Source: Planctomycetota bacterium (GTDB lineage Bacteria; Planctomycetota; Planctomycetia; Isosphaerales; Isosphaeraceae). From it: a stretch of 6,713 bases of DNA. Below, one piece after another: positions 5,206-6,713 of this stretch. The notes under the pieces were generated by a model. That model was not told the DNA's origin. It worked only from the letters and a program-made list of their open reading frames with translations, and ran no database searches. The stretch covers positions 1 through 6,713 of the forward strand of contig JAJYDH010000363.1 of assembly GCA_021777685.1 (NCBI GenBank), read 5' to 3'. A program made the translations under genes and the position numbers. Position 1 is the stretch's first letter. Every line of letters begins with the position of its first letter.

Positions 5206-6366
5206 TCACACCGGCGGACGCTGTATCAAAACCATGTTGATATCATCGTGAGCCCGTCCCGGCGCGACGTGGCCGGCGACGGCGCGCTCGACCCGGTCGA
5301 GGATCTCGGCGGGGTCTCCGGCGGGGTCGACGGCCAGGGCCTCGATGATCTTGTCGGTGTTGAACATGACGTCGGCCGGGCTCATGGCGTCGGGCAGGCC
5401 GTCGGTGTAGATCAGGAGCGACTCGCCGGGGGCGATCCGGTCGGTCCCGCCTTCCAGGCCGGCCACCATCCCCACGCCGAGGAGGCCGGGGTCGGAGTCG
5501 AGCTGGCGGGAGCCGGACGGGCCGACCACGATGGCCGGCGGGTGGCCGACGCCGCCGAACTCGATCGCGCCGGTCATCTCGTCGAGGATCGCGGCGAACG
5601 CGGTGCAGAAGAACCCCTCGGGGAAGAACTGCTCGATCCCCGCGTCGAGCCCGGCGAGGACCTGGCCGGGGGCCAGGCCGGCGTTCATCAAGGGGCTGGC
5701 GATCGCCTTGACCACGCCCGAGAGCAGCGCCGAGTTGACTCCGTGGCCCGAGATGTCCGCGACCAGGATGCTCAGCCGGTTGCCGTCGAGCCGGACGATC
5801 TCGTAGACGTCGCCCCCCAGCTCGTTGGCCGGGTGGTAGCGGACGGCCATCCGGACCGCGCCCCGGGGCCTGGGGGCGGCGGGCATCAGCCCCCGCTGGA
5901 CCTTCCGGGCCAGCTTCAGCTCCAGGTCGAGCTTGGCCTTGGCCGCCTCCAGCTCGCGGTTCCGGTCGGCCAGCTCCTTGCGGAGGTCGGCGATCCGGAG
6001 CTGGGCCCTGATCCTGGCGAAGATCTCCTGGACCTCGGCCGGCCCCTTGGGCTTCTCCATGTAGTCGTCGGCCCCGGCGTCGAGGCCCACGACCTTGCTC
6101 TCGGACGCGCCCAGGGTCGTGAGCATCAGGACGGGGATCTGGCGGAGTTGCGGGTCGGCCTTGAGGGCCTGGCAGAACCCCGGCCCGTCCAGCTCGGGCA
6201 TCTCGTAATCGGAGACGATCAGCTCGGGCGACAGCTCGCGGGCCCTGGCCAGGCCGTCGAGGCCGTCGACGGCGGTCGAGACCTCGTATCCTTCCCCCTG
6301 GAGCAGGGCGCCGATCATCCGCCTCATCGTCGAGCTGTCGTCGACCAGCAGGAGCCGTCGGGCCAT
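5206..6366 (-). CDS. Response regulator fused to SpoIIE/RsbU-type PP2C serine phosphatase
   Basis: A 386-residue cytoplasmic two-domain protein. Residues 1-122 are a receiver: acidic pair D9/D10, phosphoacceptor D53 in VSDYEMP, T83 in MLTT, and K105 in MEKP are all present. A charged helix, probably a coiled coil (about 123-158), ends in ARKVQRGLMP, the hinge typical of RsbU-like phosphatases. Residues 160-386 form the metal-dependent PP2C domain: GGD (184-186), VADISGHG (202-209), YTDGLPD (320-326) and the final HDD (373-375) supply the expected metal-binding aspartates. The usual substrate of this family is a phosphoserine anti-sigma-factor antagonist (STAS protein), none of which is encoded here. 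Phosphorylation of D53, plausibly by the CheA encoded downstream, would control phosphatase activity. The ATG at 6366 starts exactly at the receiver; the frame stays open to 6687, but that extension includes repeat sequence and looks non-coding. The ribosome binding site is weak. Confidence 0.92.
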   Translation of the reverse strand: MARRLLLVDDSSTMRRMIGALLQGEGYEVSTAVDGLDGLARARELSPELIVSDYEMPELDGPGFCQALKADPQLRQIPVLMLTTLGASESKVVGLDAGADDYMEKPKGPAEVQEIFARIRAQLRIADLRKELADRNRELEAAKAKLDLELKLARKVQRGLMPAAPRPRGAVRMAVRYHPANELGGDVYEIVRLDGNRLSILVADISGHGVNSALLSGVVKAIASPLMNAGLAPGQVLAGLDAGIEQFFPEGFFCTAFAAILDEMTGAIEFGGVGHPPAIVVGPSGSRQLDSDPGLLGVGMVAGLEGGTDRIAPGESLLIYTDGLPDAMSPADVMFNTDKIIEALAVDPAGDPAEILDRVERAVAGHVAPGRAHDDINMVLIQRPPV

Positions 6367-6446
6367 GATTCCATCTCGTCTCGGTCGTGGAACTTGCGAG
6401 GTCCGCCCTTCAGGATCGCCCCGTTGGGAGCAACAATCATGGAATC
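6363..6446 (-). promoter_or_regulatory. Inverted repeats that could pair over the REC-PP2C start codon
   Basis: In the minus-strand transcript, CCATGATT (6442-6435) can pair with AATCATGG (6370-6363), which contains the start codon. The overlapping GATTCCAT (6446-6439) can instead pair with ATGGAATC (6374-6367), just upstream of it. Both stems are perfect over 8 bp and mutually exclusive. This could influence translation start, but the stems are short, AT-rich and separated by more than 60 bases. Confidence 0.25.
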
Positions 6447-6544
6447 CGAAAAGTCGACCGGAGTCCAGGGAGTAGCCGGCCGGCAGGGGCCGGAGGGCGC
6501 GACCGACCGGCACTCCTGCAACGACGCACGTTGAGGGCCCTCTG

Positions 6545-6575
6545 CCTCCCTCTCCCCCAGGGAGAGGGGAGGAAG
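6545..6575. repeat. Dispersed hairpin repeat, copy 4 (without tail)
   Basis: CCCTCTCCC (6548-6556) and GGGAGAGGG (6560-6568) pair over 9 bp with a CCA loop. The CCGGGGTGAGGG tail is absent on both sides. Its left flank shares the 15-mer CTGCCTCCCTCTCCC with copy 2 (1609-1623), and its right flank shares GGGAGAGGGGAGGAAG with copy 3 (1735-1750). Confidence 0.75.
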
Positions 6576-6631
6576 ACAAGGCACGCGCCTGCGAGTTAAC
6601 TAGTACACCGTCAGGTCTTAATTGGTGGGTC

Positions 6632-6713
6632 CGGGTGCCACGCGGTTCCGTACTCGGAACCCGTGCGAGAGACGCGGCTTGCGGCACGGGTTGAGTACAA
6701 CCCGTGGCACCCG
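6632..6713. repeat. Composite palindrome: two hairpins in inverted orientation
   Basis: Outer arms CGGGTGCCACG (6632-6642) and CGTGGCACCCG (6703-6713) are perfect over 11 bp. With small bulges the symmetry continues inward through GGTT, GTACTC and AACCCGTGC, to a 17-base loop at 6667-6683. Each half also folds on itself: GGTTCCG/CGGAACC around TACT on the left, and CACGGGTT/AACCCGTG around GAGTAC on the right. The element reaches the last base of the window and may continue. It looks like a BIME or miniature-element type repeat; no transposase is seen. Confidence 0.7.

Larger units (their letters stand above)
6367..6713. other. Non-coding region upstream of the REC-PP2C gene
   Basis: About 350 bases without a convincing gene. 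It holds the inverted repeats over the start codon, a 10-bp palindrome GAGGGCCCTC (6533-6542), hairpin repeat copy 4, an AT-rich patch at about 6594-6626 (GTTAACTAGT, TTAATT), and the composite palindrome at the window edge. I see no good sigma-70 promoter. The promoter for the phosphatase gene is probably within it or the gene is read from further upstream. Confidence 0.6.

Noticed and set aside
6324..6440. Possible 38-codon minus-strand reading frame overlapping the REC-PP2C start in another frame
   Set aside because: No ribosome binding site before its ATG, no recognisable features, and it overlaps conserved receiver coding sequence.
5029..6534. Plus-strand open frame opposite the phosphatase gene (501 codons)
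   Set aside because: Shadow of the REC-PP2C gene with low-complexity composition; its N-terminus is only the heptamer repeat in translation.
6439..6534. Possible 31-residue plus-strand peptide gene with GGGAG eight bases upstream of its ATG
   Set aside because: Too short to judge, weaker GC bias at third positions than the real genes, no recognisable features, and it overlaps the leader of the opposite-strand phosphatase gene.
6367..6687. N-terminal extension of the REC-PP2C frame by 107 residues
   Set aside because: The extension is translated hairpin repeat and palindrome sequence, whereas the ATG at 6366 begins exactly at the receiver fold.
1..6713. CRISPR array, tRNA, rRNA or transposase gene
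   Set aside because: No regularly spaced identical repeats with unique spacers, no tRNA-like cloverleaf, no rRNA-like stretch and no transposase-like protein were seen.

Overview
The window is GC-rich, with strongly G/C-ending codons, and is almost entirely coding. All five genes I can support lie on the minus strand, so transcription runs from high to low coordinates. The best guess is a member of the Planctomycetota, perhaps Isosphaerales-like. This rests on the base composition, the response-regulator/PP2C protein, and families of short dispersed hairpin and heptamer repeats between genes. It is inference from style, not a placement by marker genes.

Layout in transcription order: 6713-6367 is a non-coding leader with a composite palindrome at the window edge, a hairpin repeat and an inverted repeat over the next gene's start. 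6366-5206 encodes a response regulator fused to a SpoIIE/RsbU-type PP2C phosphatase. 5205-4828 is an intergenic region with a strong stem-loop, a degenerate 7-bp tandem repeat, two palindromes and several CGGCAAA motifs. 4827-4264 is cheW. 4260-1774 is a soluble methyl-accepting receptor with GAF-PAS-GAF input. 1773-1586 is an intergenic region holding two inverted copies of a hairpin repeat. 1585-755 is cheR. 722-1 is the start of cheA, which runs off the window and carries another copy of the hairpin repeat inside its reading frame.

Together the genes look like one chemosensory signalling module. A cytoplasmic receptor senses an internal signal through its GAF and PAS domains. CheW couples it to the CheA kinase and CheR methylates it for adaptation; the receptor has two sites that fit the methylation consensus. 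The response-regulator/PP2C protein is a plausible output, turning CheA phosphorylation into Ser/Thr dephosphorylation of an anti-sigma-antagonist type partner. That would make it an 'alternative cellular function' pathway rather than a flagellar one. No stand-alone CheY, CheB or CheD and no flagellar gene is visible. The link between CheA and the phosphatase is inferred from neighbourhood only.

The individual protein families are well known. The less ordinary content is the non-coding structure: the in-frame repeat in cheA, the composite palindrome, the heptamer array, the motif cluster upstream of cheW, and the cheW/receptor junction where only one codon separates stop from start in the same frame.
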